Origin: Eutreptiella sp. 'Long Island Sound 2002'
Taxonomy: Eukaryota; Euglenozoa; Euglenophyceae; Eutreptiales; Eutreptiaceae
Assembly (NCBI GenBank): GCA_964036045.1
Contig: OZ038386.1
Span: forward strand, 12,052,113 to 12,116,112
Reading direction: 5' to 3'
DNA: 64,000 nucleotides
This document shows positions 35,304 through 47,299 of this stretch, one piece after another. Numbering within the stretch: the stretch's first letter is position 1; each line of letters starts with the position of its first letter. The notes under the pieces are model-generated. The model worked only from the letters and a program-made list of their open reading frames with translations. It searched no databases and had not been told where the DNA came from. The translations under genes and the position numbers were made by a program.

Positions 35304-37924
35304 CCTCCCCCCCTTGAAACGCCCCCGGGAACACATCTTCGACACATGTGGACATAGTGCCTTGATCCGCCCGTGTTCTACTGCAGTAGAATAGCAGCAG
35401 AATAAATTGCTATTGGTACCGCGGAATGCCTTCTGTCAAACATTTTTCAAATTGATTTTCTGTGCACACTCCTAAGAGAGTGTTTTGCCAAAACGGCATT
35501 TTGGGCCCGTTGGTAATTTACCATTTCCGAGGTAACTTTGCACCCCCAAGGAATTGTATCCATTGCCAGCCATCACATGCATCTGAAGCTCGGAGTTGGT
35601 CCATAAAGAATCGCAAACTTGGGCCCTTCCTAGTTATAGCAATTGGTGTATTCTTACACAGAGTACATTGCAGAAGGGGGGGTAGTTCACCCATATAATA
35701 CTCTTCAACTTCCACCATGATCTAACAAGGATAGTGGCAGAACAATACATCTTCATGCACCCCGAGGACAATATTGTACATCCCAGTCGACGTATGTTAA
35801 GTTTGTTGTTGTTGTACTACCGCCGCCATGTGTATAGTCTCACTCTGAGTGTTCAGTGTTGCCCCAAGAATCGCTGTACAGATTTCACAGAACACATTAT
35901 TGTACCAAAAAAAACACCCTGCAATGTGTTGTGTGATCATTTCAGTGTTTCAAACATTACATATGTGTGTTTTTTTTCCAAAACGCGCTCTGCAGAGCGC
36001 GGTCTCGTTTTGCGTGTTTGGAGGGCAAAATACGGCCAATTCGTTGTAGAGCGGTAGAGCGGTCATTTCTAATTTCCCTGTGCCCCGCTGCAGAAAATTT
36101 GACAGAATTGGGGAGACTCAAGAAGCTGGTTACATGTGCTTCATCCATTGCACTCAATATGGGAGAGTGGGTTCGTTATGAGTAGTGGCTGCAGCCCTAT
36201 CGGTGGGTGCATCCGTCTCATCAGTGGTGGGGGCTTGATCTGAAACTCGGAGCGTCAGTACTGTCACTTTTTCACTGGTTGTCTCAATGTTGCTGTCAAA
36301 ACGTGGGCGCGATAGGGCTTGCCTTACTGGTAGCCACTCCAAGTCTTTCCAAAGGCGACATCTTTCCACTGTTGACGATGCGGGAAAAGGAGTATTGGTG
36401 ATACGAAAGGAGCACCCGGAGGAGTATACAACATACCATTCAGTGCAGTATGCAACGTGGCATGTCGTTTTGAGTCGTGTTCATACTGGATTCGTTCTTG
36501 CGTCTCTGAGTTTACCGACAATGTCTGGTCGATATGCCTATCTATCTATGATGCCTTATTGCCCTTTGTGCTGCTATGGGATGTGTGGTGATAGAGCTTG
36601 AAACAAAAAAAGGTCCTGCCAATTGTATGTGCTGCAGGTTGGGGGGGGGGGGGGGTGATTGCAGTCCATCAATATTAGAGAGCCCCCCCTGTTTTCATGG
36701 TTGGCGTTGCCACCACTGGTCCATAATGGCGCTCTATAGATGAAGAATGCCACGAAGTACAGCCAATGCAATCACACCAGCTCACTTGCCCTGGGCATTA
36801 ATCCCCAGCCGACCCAGAGGTGGGGTGCTTGCCTTTAAACCACCGAAAAATGCCTTGACCCACCCAGCACCCACCCATTACCCACCAGGCCCCCAAACTG
36901 GTAGGGTTTCCGCCCGCACCCACTGCCGCTTCCAAGACCCCACAATGAGAGGCTTTGGAGGCGGCTGCAGCACCTGACACCCCTGCAACCATGGCCAGTG
37001 TCCCCACTTTCGACTGATTTCGACTGATGGGGAGAACGGGCCCCAGCAATTGTGACACCCCGTTTGTGACAACGGGGTGCTGCAGCAGGTGCAACACATG
37101 GCACAAGAGGGGACAAATGACGGAAACCTGGCGCAATGCACACTTAGCACACACTGCGGGAGGGCGGGCCGGTGGGGGATCCATGTGTGGCACACGGAGC
37201 ATCAATTGCAAAAGCTCCACTGTCTGCCTCACTGATGTCTCAGCACCATATTCCCCCATCCGCTTAAGCAGCGTCCGCACAGGAGCATGGGAGTTGTTCT
37301 TTGGCATGGGCTCTTGCAGAGCAAGTGTGAACTGTGTCGCAGGTGCCTGCACGAGATGCCTGTGCAAATCAGATTTTCCTGCCAAACTGCTCACTCTCTA
37401 AAGCACTTTTCCGCACAGTGCACGTTGCCCCACCCCACCCCGAATGCACAAGTGTGGTCTTGTGCAAGCACAGTGCCCTGGTCTGACCGTCGCTTATACG
37501 ACCACCACAGCCTCTGTGGTCAAATGTGAGGCGACACAACTGTGAGCCCGTTGAAGCGGGAACAGGCATTGGGGTGTGCCAGTAAAAGATTGTTTCTGCC
37601 CATACCCCTCAGTTCGACCCCAAACGCCCAAAAACACCGCCTGGAGCCACATGCCCAGTGCAAAGCAGGACTTTTGGACCAGTTGCAGCAGGCAGTATAG
37701 GGCCCTCAGAAGCACAGCCTGAAGCACTGGCAGGCGTAGAAGCAGGCGGGATGTTGAGTGCTGGGTGTGGCCTGGCTTCCCCGCCCTCTCTGATCATTCA
37801 TGCTAGAGATCATTCATGCAGCATGGCTAAGGTCTGGGTGGGTGCACTTGCACCCAGGGCTACAGCTATGGTTATGGCATCGACTAGGGTGAGGAAGCAG
37901 GCCAACGCCAAGGCGAGGCCCTAC
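35304..37924. other. Intronic DNA, one possible minus-strand remnant
   Basis: A minus frame at 35,718-35,518 gives CTLCKNTPIAITRKG (C-x2-C) and GWQWIQFLGG, which looks protein-like but is short. A solitary G-run lies at 36,638-36,653. The remainder up to the exon at 37,925 shows nothing supported. Confidence 0.35.
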
Positions 37925-38127
37925 CTGTATTCAGGATCCAAAGCCAAATTGAAAGCCAAGACTTCCATCCGCCCTTGGATCGTTGGATCCTTCTGACATG
38001 CCCTTCGAATTTCTGACGGGTCCAGCAGTTTGTTGCCATCCGTATCAATCAGCCTCTCAAGGCTGTCATATTCCTCTTGCATCAACCGCCGCCTCTCAAG
38101 AGTGGCCTGGGTGATCCCCAAGCGGCT
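37925..38127 (-). CDS. EF-hand coiled-coil protein, third visible exon
   Basis: A 203-bp exon between the acceptor GGTCTGCAG at 38,128 and the donor ACAG|GTAGGG at 37,924. It starts in phase 0 and ends two bases into an Arg codon. It encodes SRLGITQATLERRRLMQEEY, then a good EF-hand loop DTDGNKLLDPSE at 38,011-38,046 with Asp at positions 1 and 3, Asn at 5 and Glu at 12. Helix IRRACQKDPTIQG and EVLAFNLALDPEY follow. The end joins exactly to FTADDDK in the next exon. The Ca-binding loop is convincing; the wider protein family is not recognised. Confidence 0.8.
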
Positions 38128-38493
38128 CTGCAGACCGATGCACCAAATGTGGGGGAGTGCACCTGCTGCAAGGTCTCCACTGAAAAATTTCCTCGCACCA
38201 CGCCACCCTCCTGTGCAAAATTTCTTCCATTCTGTGTTTTGGGTGCCACAGAAGCACCGTTGAGAAACATGAGACCCATGAACGTGCAGTGTGAGCATTC
38301 CTGCTTTCCAGAAAGCAAATAGCCGATACGCAACTCGGATACGGTTGCACGCCCCCGCCCCACCCTCGTAGGGATGCAGTAAGGTGTGGCACAGTGGAGG
38401 AGACCACGAGGACAACCACCACCATCGCTGCCCTGTCACCCAGTAGGCGTACCGGGATTCAAGGCACGAGAACATCCAGAGTGTGAAATACTA

Positions 38494-39109
38494 CAGGGGG
38501 GGGGGGGGGATTTTCGTGTGGGGACTATTTCGCAGCGGGAAATTTCGCGGAGGTCACTGAAAAAAGCGTGGGAATTTCGCGGACCACCTCCAGTGTAATT
38601 CAGTGCATGGCTTGGTGGACCCAAAAACGCATGGTTTATTTTGCCAATTGCCAAAATAGAGTCGAGCTGCCCCAGAGACACCCTCCAGCTGGGGGGGCAG
38701 TCAGAACTTCAAGGCCGACTCAAGGAGGGACCACCCAGGGCCGGGACCGTTGCCAACGCCACCAACACTGCCTTTGAGCCTGGAAGCGGAGAAAAAACAG
38801 TGCCCATGAAAACGCATATGTCGAAACTTCGCACGGTGCGCGCACAGTGCGTGCAACTCCCTCCATACCACAACTGAAATTAGAGGACGGAACAAACAGA
38901 CTGACTGCCAACAACAGGGCAACAATACCTGACTACCGCTGCCACTGAGGATGCGCAAAGAGCACAGAGGCGCCCAAGGCGCCAAAGAAAAATTTGTGGT
39001 ATCTACAACAAGCGTGGGAAATTTCGCGGAGACCCCAAGAATCTGCGTGGTAAATTTTGCAGAAATGTCCCACGCGAAATAAACCCCCACGAAAATCCCC
39101 CCCCCCCTG
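38494..39109. mobile_element. 616-bp inverted-repeat element in intron 2
   Basis: It begins CAGG with a G-run then ATTTTCGTGTGGGG and ends CCCCCACGAAAAT, a C-run and CTG. The terminal inverted repeat extends imperfectly for over 50 bp, through TATTTCGC and AAATTTCGCGGAG. Flanks are TA/TA (38,492-38,493 and 39,110-39,111), or ACT/ACT if the repeat starts one base earlier. No transposase; MITE-like. It occupies about half of the 1,265-bp intron between two host exons. Confidence 0.85.
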
Positions 39110-39392
39110 TACTGTGTACAGAACAGTGAAGGAGGGGGTGGGGATGCAAGTCAAGACATGGAAAGCTACATCATCATCTCCTCTGCTTAGGGTTTGGATT
39201 GGGACGTTGGGAATGACCTTTTTTGGAGCGGCAGGGGCTGGAAAATAAAGGCCAACTAGCCCAAGTGGACGAGGAAAAGCAAAAGGAAAATGTCTAGGCA
39301 GATGCAACGCAGCATTAACCCCCAGAGGGACGCAAATACATCTGCCTTCCTTGTTCTCCCTTGGCCGGCACTCGGACAACGCCTTGTGGCAC

Positions 39393-39477
39393 CTGATGAG
39401 TTGCTGCTTCCTTCTCCAGCTGCTCTGCCTGACCTGGGTCCACCATGCCAATCAACTTGGCCAGTTGCATCTTCAGC
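39393..39477 (-). CDS. EF-hand coiled-coil protein, second visible exon
   Basis: An 85-bp exon between the acceptor TCTCACTCAG at 39,478 and the donor CATCAG|GTGCCA at 39,392. The first base completes an Arg codon (AG+G) from the exon 24 kb upstream. It encodes 28 residues, LKMQLAKLIGMVDPGQAEQL then EKEAATHQ, mostly helical, and ends in phase 0, matching the next exon. The alternative frame (AEDATGQVDWHGG) does not keep phase with either neighbour. It is short, so it is less certain than the two EF-hand exons. Confidence 0.6.
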
Positions 39478-39699
39478 CTGAGTGAGATAGGCCATCTGTG
39501 CAAGCACTAGTGGCGGATTGAAGGTCTTGGATTTCGAGGAATGTTTGAAGGGGCAAAGACCTGCATGCTCCGTCTAGAGCACACTGAAGCATCAATCAAA
39601 CCATATCGAGGCATCAATGGAACCTACTTGCTGTACTCTCAGGGCACATATGCTGCATAACACCCATATATCGCACAAAGTCGCCCCTCCTTACCTAGG

Positions 39700-40125
39700 A
39701 GGGTTAGGGGGAGGGTGAGGGGGGGCATGTTCGGAGGTAAGGGGGGGGAGGTCAGGGGGGAAGGTAAGGGGGGGGGATGGGGGGTGAGGGGGGGAGGTAA
39801 CGGGGGGATGGGGAGTGAGGGGGGCGGGTATGGGGGGTGAGGGGGCCCCCCCAAACTCGCAAGAGTTATGTTGCTAGGGGTCGAGTGAAGCGAGCTGGAG
39901 CAAGGGGAGGTTTGGCGGTCCACACACAAGGCGGTGCATACACAAGGCGGTCTGTGGCCACCGCAGGAGTCTTGTTATTTCAGGGGGGTGCGGGGGCTGG
40001 CCCCCGCATCGAATGAAGTGAGCCGTCTATCGAGCTAAGCGAGCCGAAGGGGGTTAAGGGGGGGGTACGGGGGGGGGGGGGGTAATGGGGGGAATTTGAT
40101 TTGATTTGATTTGATTTGAGGGCCG
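39700..40125 (+). repeat. G-rich left subterminal region and TTTGA repeat
   Basis: Irregular GGGGTGAGGGGGGAGGTAAG words, then three related motifs (TCGAGTGAAGCGAGCTGG, TCGAATGAAGTGAGCCG, TCGAGCTAAGCGAGCCG), and a short (TTTGA)n run at about 40,091-40,121. Confidence 0.75.
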
Positions 40126-40376
40126 ATCTTGAGGCTCACAGGCCGCCTGGGGGGCGCTCGATGGCTGTCCCGACGACGCTGCATATCGGCCGGCCATGCA
40201 TGCAGTGCACGGCCGGCCGCGTCTGCGGGCCGGGGGGGGGCAAGGCCTGTCACCGTGCCGCGGGTTGGGGGAGGAGGGGGGAGGGGGGAGGGAGACACGC
40301 ACATCCTGCTGGGGGGGGGGGGGGCTCGCAGGGGGGGGAGGGGAGGGGGGGGGGTGCGGGGGCCACGGTGAGGCCC

Positions 40377-40530
40377 CATGCACGGCAGCACAGAGTGGGG
40401 GGTATGGCCACCAACCGTGTGCTTTCAGCCCAGGGCGGAGGGACGCTCTCCACCCATGTGCATGCCAGCACAGGGTGGAAGGATTGGGCCGCCACCCCTG
40501 TGCACATCAGCACAGGGTGGAGGATACGGT
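40377..40530 (+). repeat. Three tandem CAGCACAGNGTGG units
   Basis: Each unit has CAGCACAGGGTGGAGG-type sequence followed by GGCC(G/A)CCACC and CTGTGCA, with a period of about 55-75 bp. Confidence 0.6.
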
Positions 40531-40733
40531 GGGTGTCGCGTCTCCGCAGCCAACCCCTGCCCCGTTACCAATCGAGGGGCTATGGGAGTGCCGCGAAACC
40601 GCCGCTCTGGGTGGAGGGTCCGGGTTCTCTTCCTCTGTGCACCACAGCTCATGGGGCAGGGGGGGTGAGAGGGGGGAGGGGGGAGGGCCACGGTGGCCTC
40701 GGCGGACGGCCGCCCGGTGCCTGCACACCTGGG

Positions 40734-41606
40734 TCAGGGCGCGTGGAACACGACCTGCACCCTGCGGCGCTGCCGCCACGCCTCCACGAGTGCGCGGACC
40801 GCGAGCCACGCCCGAGCGTGGGCGTTGTCCCCCGCGCGGGGGTACCGGTGCTGCGGGGGTGGCTGGGGCGACCCCGGGGCGGGCGTCACTGCGTACCACA
40901 CGGCGTACACCCGCCGGATGGAGGCCAACACCGCGCCGGCGGCCGCGAGCGGGTCCTGGGGCGCGGCGAGGGATCTGTCGCCCCGGAGGACGCACCTGAC
41001 GGTGCCGCCGTGGGTGACACCCACCCAATGGCCCCCGGAGCCCTCCGCCTCGTCGTCCCACCCCTCGACCAGGAGCACCCGGCGCTGGGGAGCGCTGGCC
41101 CAGGCCTGCGGGGCGGCGGCTCCGGCGCGGCAGACGGGGAGGGGACCCAGGTCCCAGAGTGGCGCCAGCAGAGGGGCGACCAGGGTGGGCTGCGCACCCT
41201 CCTCCCAATGGAGGCGGGGGGACCGCCAGAGCGGGGCCGCCGCGCCATACCGCCAGCCAAGGGCTTCGTGGAGCGCGGGGCCCGACACTGCCAGGCCCTA
41301 GGAAACGCGCTGCAGGGCCGACAGCCCCCATCCGGGGTGCGCGCCCGTGGCCGTCCAGTGGAAGAAGCACCCCATGAGGATGTCCTCCAGGCGGAGGAGG
41401 CGGGGGAACGGCCCCTCGAGGGCGTGGAGCGCGCAGGCGACGCTCGCGAGGGACCTCTCCGTGCGCGGGTGGTGGGGGGCAGCGCGCGGCTCACATGGGT
41501 GAGCCAGAGGCGGAGGGCCGGCGCCGGGTCGCTCCGCGCCATCGAGCGGCGCGTCCGCTGCTCGTAGGTACGCAAGCGGCTGCGGGAAACCGGTTGTGGC
41601 CCGCAA
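40734..41606 (-). pseudogene. Unrecognised GC-rich reading frame, split by TAG
   Basis: A minus frame runs from 41,606 through TAG at 41,298-41,300 to a stop at 40,734. It reads like degraded protein (LLRLEDILMGCFFHWTATG, then HEALGWRYGAAAPLWRSPR, VLLVEGWDDEAEGSGGHWVG, RRVYAVWYAVTPAPG). Position downstream of the LINE and the W/D-rich segment suggest an RT or RNase H-type fragment, but no catalytic set is complete. Very GC-rich DNA keeps several other frames open, so coding is uncertain. Confidence 0.35.
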
Positions 41607-41609
41607 TCG

Positions 41610-42835
41610 CCCATCCGGTACGGGGACGGCGGCGGGAGGGCGCGGTACGGGGGGTACGCGACGTGGCGCCGCGTCATTTTGCTAGGTGTACTCGCTGTGC
41701 AAAGCGAGAGGGCGTCGTTGTACCCACTTGTAGGGGGGGGGGGGGTACCGTGCAGGCATGACCGGGTCCATGACCGTGGTCGCGCCTTGCCCGAACATCC
41801 CTCCGGGCTGGCCGTGCCCGTGGGCCCGGCGTTAGGCCGTGTCGGTCCGAGCCCGCTGCCGCGCCCGCCTATATCGGGGGGGGGGAGGGCGTCCCTGTAG
41901 CCTCTATGGGTGAGGTTCGCTTCTCCGCACTTAGCTCCACCGTGCCTACCCCGCGGTCTTATGCGCCTGCAATTCTATGTACAGATCGTTGTTCTCTGTG
42001 CTTGCTGTCCGTGTGCTCTATGGCTGGGGTTGTGGGCCAGGTCCCTTCCGCCCTGCGGCACTGTACCAGGCCAGAGTCTCCTGTTGGGCTGTAGGGTGGC
42101 ATTTGCAGCCCTGGGGGGGGGGGGGTCGGGAGCCGGAGGCTCCTCGCCTCGCCGACGGGGCCGCCGCCCGTGCTGCGGTGGTCCCGCCCCCGGCCTCCTC
42201 TACCCGAACCCCCTCCCCATTCACCCCCTGCCGCCCTTGCGGGTCGCTACGACCTCCCTGTGCTCGTTCCTCGGAGGCATGGGTCGTGGCACAAGTCGCG
42301 AGCAGGCAGAGCGGGCACTAGACTGGTCAATTGCTGCGATTCGGAAACTGCATGCCATGTACTCGCGTGGGCGCCGCCGTCCGTCCGCGGCGGGGATGAC
42401 GGCGCGCCCGTGTGCCCGCTCAGACTGGGCCAGCCGAGTGTGTTGGGGTGGTGAGGGTGGGCCAAGCTGTTGTGCACGCTGGGCGACCTTTTTCGCTGGG
42501 CGCCCCTCCTGCCTCAGGGGGCGAGGTCATGGCCCACGGAGGTCCGCCGGCCCTGCGGGTCGGGGTGCGGCATGCCGGTCTAGGGAGGGTGAAGGGTGGC
42601 GCGCAGGGGCGCGCTGCCGCACGGGGGGGGCGAGGTCATGGCCCGCCGGAGCGGCGTTGCCCTGCGGGTCCTGGCGGCTGGGTCGCCCCGGGGCTTTGCG
42701 CAGCACCGGAGATCCCAACCCTGGGCGGGAGGGGTGCCCGGCCGCGGGCTAAGCCGACGCCCCCCCCCCCCTGGTGCCAGGTCGGGGCCCCGGGGGGGGG
42801 GGGGGCGAGAGGGAGGGGGAGGGGGGGGGGGGCGA
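41610..42835. other. GC-rich DNA below the LINE, nothing supported
   Basis: G-runs and GC-rich low complexity. It would hold the LINE 3' untranslated region, but no poly-A or clear 3' end is visible. Confidence 0.4.
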
Positions 42836-44031
42836 CTAGCTGAGGAGGTACTTGTCGTCCTTGTCGGCATCAAGCTCCATGCCCAGGTCAAGATCGTCAG
42901 CCCGGGGCTCGGGACCTTCGCCCTCCCCCGGCAGGTCCCTCGGGGGCGCCTCCTCCACGGGAAGAAGGCCCGCAGGGCCTTGAGGAGGCCGGGTGGCGCC
43001 GTGCCCGCCAGGAACGCCAGCAGGGCCCCATCCCAGAGCGGCTGGAGGGTAAAGCCCGGGAATAGTGCCCTGGTTGCGGGCGGGGCCAGGACCACCTCTG
43101 GGACAGTACCCCGCAGGGACGGCGGGACGCCGACGCTGAGGACCACGTCCGGGCACGCCCCACATTCCGCTGGGTCCAGCACGGACACGGGGACTACGCG
43201 GCCCACCAGTTCGGGGCGCGGCCCTGCCACCGAGCATGCGGACTCGCCCATGGCGTAGCGCAGCAGGGTGCCCACATCAGCGAGGGGGCGGGACAGGCCC
43301 ACCGGCCACCCGCTCCCCCCGGCGCGCATCAGGCGCGACCACCGGGCGGGCGCTGGAAGCACCACCCAGTCCGCCACTGCCCGTAGGTATCCCGCCGTCA
43401 GTGCGGCACGCTCGCGGGCGGGCTAGGGCTGCGGCGCCCTGGCCCACAGGAGGGCAGACCACGTGGCAGCCACGTCGGCGCTCTTGGACTGTAAGACCAC
43501 GTCCTCATCGTGCACTAGCTTCCTATGCGAGGTGCGGCCCACCTCGTCGTAGACCTTGGCTCCCGGGGAATCGCGCCAGCATACGGCATAACCTCGGGAC
43601 CGTAGCGGGGCGCACATGGCCCTGAAACCGGTCAAGGCGAGCACCACCAGGCGGGAGCGGACCATGTGATCCCCCCACCCTTTGCACGGCTGCGAGCAAT
43701 ACGCGCAGTGGAACTCAGCGTGCGCCGAGGCGTGGGTCTAGGGCGCCACGCGCACCCAGGCCGCAAACCGCAGTCCCTCTATGGGCACCGCCCCTTCCGT
43801 TAGGAGCTGGGCCCAGGCCTGCAGAGCCTGGTCGTTCCCAAGCGGGCCCCGGACGAAGGAGACGGATGGGGCCACCAGCTGGGCGTAGAGGCGGTCCATC
43901 TCCCATGGGACTGCCGTCACTAGGTGGCGCAACGAGAATAGCTGGGCCGTCCCATCCAGCGCGCTCGGAAGCGGGTACGTGCCCTCGCGCGCCATGCCCA
44001 GGCCTATCGCTGCAAGGTCGTGGGCGTGCGC
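42836..44031 (-). pseudogene. LINE C-terminal region, Cys/His knuckle and acidic tail
   Basis: The frame follows RNase H after a TAG (44,032-44,034). It contains PWEMDRLYAQLVAPSVSFV, a TAG at 43,738-43,740, HCAYCSQPCKGWGDH (C-x2-C...H, a likely nucleic-acid knuckle at about 43,710-43,665), then a TAG at 43,423-43,425 and VADWVVLPAPARWSRLM. A frameshift near 42,960 leads to an acidic end, ADDLDLGMELDADKDDKY, closed by TAG at 42,836-42,838. Such Cys knuckles follow RT in many LINEs. Confidence 0.6.
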
Positions 44032-44712
44032 CTAGAGGCCTGACAGGAGGCTTGTCCACTGGGTGTTGTGCTGCGCAGGCACATACAGATCGGGATGGCC
44101 GTGCCCCAGGGCTTCGGCGAAGGCGACCCGTACTGTGTCTACCCAGGGGGACCGGGAGGGGACGCCCCTGTCACCACCGAGGGTGGCGGAGGTGCAGTCG
44201 GCCCCCACGTACTGGACAGCCGCGGGGGCGATTCCCAGCGTCTCGGCGAGGAGCCACGCTTCCAGCTTGCCCGCCCATTCAGCGGCCCAAGGGCTGGCGG
44301 CCCGCGTCAGGACCCCGGAGGCGACGGTCGCAAGGACCCCCGCGGCGTCCACTACTAGCGCGCCCCAGCCCAGGGTGTCGCCGTCTGGCGTGACCTCCAT
44401 CGCTCCATCCGCGGCCAGGAGGACCCCTCCGGACTCGTACAGCCTGTACACCTGGGTGTCCACGGCCGCGGGTTGTGCCGTTGCAGCCAGGAGAACGTGC
44501 ACCTCCAGGTGGATCTCGGCCATGGTGTGGAGCAAGCGTTCCTGGTCCGGGCAGTCCAGGCCTTTCCAGTGGTTCGGGTGGCTGAAGGCGCAGACGTTTT
44601 CGCGAACGAGCACGCTGCGTGAATCCATGGCCCCGAGGTACCCCTGAACGTGCCGGAGACACATCCGGTTGTACAAGTGGGGGAAGTCGAAGCCCCCGCC
44701 GGCGACGGGCAT
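44032..44712 (-). pseudogene. LINE RNase H domain
   Basis: The segment starts after an RT-thumb motif (ALLWMPVAGGGFDFPHL) and contains the RNase H set in order: VTPDGDTLGWGALV (Asp), SPWAAEWAGKLEAW (Glu), YVGADCTSATLGG (Asp) and YVPAQHNTQW (His side). Spacing fits type I RNase H of about 130 residues. It would remove RNA from the RNA-cDNA hybrid. It is joined to RT by a one-base frameshift near 44,730 and ends at TAG 44,032-44,034. Confidence 0.75.
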
Positions 44713-45386
44713 CCACAGGAGGGCCCGGGCACGTTACGCGGCACGTGCAGCGCTCTGGTCAGGACCCTGTTCACTGCCCGCTGAGTGCGGCGAAGGCGCG
44801 TTAGGCACGGCGGCATGGCCTCGTAGACATAGTCCAGGGCCGAGATTACGCACGCGAGGACGATACGGAGGACGAGCACGTAGGCCGGGCGCAGGCGGTA
44901 GAGCGCGCGCTCAATCTTCGCCAGGCTTGCCTCCGCTTTAGCAATCTGCGGGCCCGGGTGCTCGCCCATCACCAGGGGTATGCCGGTGAGCAGGAAGCCC
45001 CCGGCCTGCAGCGGGAGCGGGCCCAGGGTCGTGGGCAGAGTCCCCGGGGTGTAGTGCAGCCGGCGGTTGCGCACGACGAGGTGGTACACCTTCAGCTTCC
45101 CCATTTGCACTAAGCCATATGCAGCCGCGCACGTGACCGCGCAGATGCACATCAGCCAGGCCAGACCCCACCCCGTGAGGGCGAAGTGGCCGTGGTCGTC
45201 GCTGAAGGCGACCTCGGGGAGGAAGCCGTGGGGGGCGGCGGGCTGCCGCGGGACGTAGGACGCTGGGTCCGGCGCGCCAGGATGCCGGTCCTTGGGGTAG
45301 AGGCCTTCGCGGACCGCGTGGCGGAGGTACTCCGTCCGTTTCTCCGAGATCTTGGAGGAATACCCCAACCCTGGCGGTCGCCTATA
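44713..45386 (-). pseudogene. LINE RT, C-terminal half (motif C to thumb)
   Basis: The frame begins at the palindrome edge and has the catalytic FSDD at 45,195-45,206 in AFSDDHGHFALTGWG. Motif D/E-like KLKVYHLVVRNRRLHY follows, then GIPLVMGEHPG, the helical thumb (KIERALYRLRPAYVLVLRIV) and the LINE signature TRALHVPRNVPG. The fingers and palm start lie 6.4 kb away on the far side of the palindrome. Confidence 0.75.
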
Positions 45387-45574
45387 CCTGCGGCTCACTG
45401 GTGGCTAAGTGGAAATGTGAAGTTGGGGCTCATTTGGGGCTCATTTGTGCATTGCGATGTCTTTGTGCTTGTTTGTTGTGCGTTTTGCATGCTAGGTAAT
45501 GTGCATTTAATGTTTTTAGAAGTTTTAGATACTCACTTGGTCAAGGTTCAAGGTGGGGGGTACTTTTTTTGGCG

Positions 45575-45730
45575 ACGGCTCAGTTGACTGAGCGCCCGAC
45601 TGAGCTGTCAGTGAGCCGTCACTGAGCCGGCTCACTGAGCGCTCACTGAGCGCGCCAAATGGCTCAGTGAGCGCTCAGTGAGCGCTCACTGAGAGCTAAT
45701 TGGGGGCTCACTCAGGGCTCACTCAGGAGT
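45575..45730 (+). repeat. TGAGCGCTCA palindrome cluster 1
   Basis: Repeats of the 10-bp palindrome TGAGCGCTCA with variants TGAGCCGGCTCA and GCGCCAAATGGCTCA. Mirrored at 51,465-51,610. Confidence 0.85.
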
Positions 45731-46773
45731 TTCTCCCCCTTTCCGCCCTCTCTTCCCACCCTTGCTGGCCCACACTTCACCCTTTTCACACCAACATTGG
45801 TCCGCAGTTCTCACCACGTCTTTTCTCCAAGAACTTGAGCGTGCATGCACACATACATACTTGCATACATGTACCCGTGGCGACAAACATACAAACATCC
45901 AAACACACACACTTCGTCAGGGACACAAATAGCCAAACACATACACACACATACACCATACACACGTCCACACACACATGCACATGCACAAATTGACAAC
46001 CACATTCATTCTTGTGTGCAATTATCTTGCGTGTACATAAACACATGGCCACATTGAACCATGTGAAGTGAAGGGCTAGGGAGAGATGGTTACGGGGTTG
46101 GGGTTTGGGGATATGAACCTAACCATTTGCGAGGGTGTTCCTTGTTGCCTCATGACAATGGCACCCCCCCCCTAGACACACACACACACACGGGCGCGCG
46201 CGCCATGAAGCACAAATAGGGCACAGAGGATATTGCTCGCTTTTGTGAGGTTGATCATACAACCATCGTGACCTACACCATGACACACTCATTCCCCTCC
46301 GTCCTTATCCCCCCCCGTCCCCTTTTGCCATGCCTGATCCCCCCGCTTACCCCATGCCAACCCCTTCTCTTATCTTGCCTGTCCCGTCCCCTTGCCCAGC
46401 CCTTGCCATGCCTTCCCTATTTATTGCCATGGCATCGAGTGCATGATGGTGGCGGCAATGACGATGACCTTTGCAGGTATGTTGTGCTAGTGTGTGTGTA
46501 CGCGGGTGTGTGCTTGTGCCCATGCGTATGTGCGCAAGTGTGGATGGTTTGTTCCCTCTTGGTTTCTCTCATTTAGTGTGTTTGTATGTATGTTTGTGTG
46601 TGAGTCGGGGGGGGGGCAGGGGCTTGCTTGGATCGATGCATGGGTGAAGGTGTCCTTGTGTGTCACTGTGAGTGTGTGACTGCATTCTTTGGTTTCCGGT
46701 TGTCTAGGTTTGTTTGCGTACGTGGATTCGTGAATGTGTGTACGCGCAGGTGTGTGTGTGTGTGTGTGTGCCA

Positions 46774-46806
<33 letters not shown>

Positions 46807-47299
46807 GCAGCTTTTGCGGCTGTTGTTTTGGATCCTGTTGTTGGTTTTGGTGTTGTGTGGCATAGGCTTTGATTGTGTGCGCATAACATTGTGTTTGTGG
46901 CTGCAGATGGAGGTATGCTTGTGTTTGTGGTTGTGGCTGTGGTTCTGGGCTTGCGTGAGGTTGTTGCCATGGCTGTTGTGGTAGCTGTCGTTCTTGGTGT
47001 GGTTATGGTAGTGGCTGTGGCTGCGGCTTTGCTTGTGGGTGTGGGTGTGGGTGTGGGTGTGGGTGTGGGTGTGGTTGCGGCTTTGGTTGTGGGTGTGGGT
47101 GTGTGTCTGCAAGCTGTGTTGTGTGTGGATTTGGTTGTGGTTGTGTCAGTGTGTGTGGCCCTGGCTGTGGCGAAGGCTGCAGTTGCAGCTTTCACTGTGG
47201 CTGCAGCCGTTCTTTGGGTTCAGGCTGTAGCTCTGGGGGGGGGTGGTAAAGGACTACAAAGAGGGGGGCTGAAATCACCATCCACCCCCTCCCAAAAAA

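Larger units (their letters stand above)
18047..37924 (-). other. Intron 3 of the EF-hand gene, 19.9 kb
   Basis: The donor ACAG|GTAGGG at 37,924 and acceptor TTTTCCAG at 18,047 leave phase-2 ends that join in frame. The interior holds decayed minus-strand transposon reading frames, three elements with G/C-run ends (21,376-22,418, 23,804-25,269, 33,546-35,293), two tRNA-derived SINE-like copies and GCGAAATTC satellites. An extra small exon inside cannot be excluded. Confidence 0.65.

Noticed and set aside
40116-41567. A 483-codon plus-strand frame
   Set aside because: GC-rich DNA with few stops; Gly/Arg/Pro composition and no domain, and the minus frame reads more like protein.
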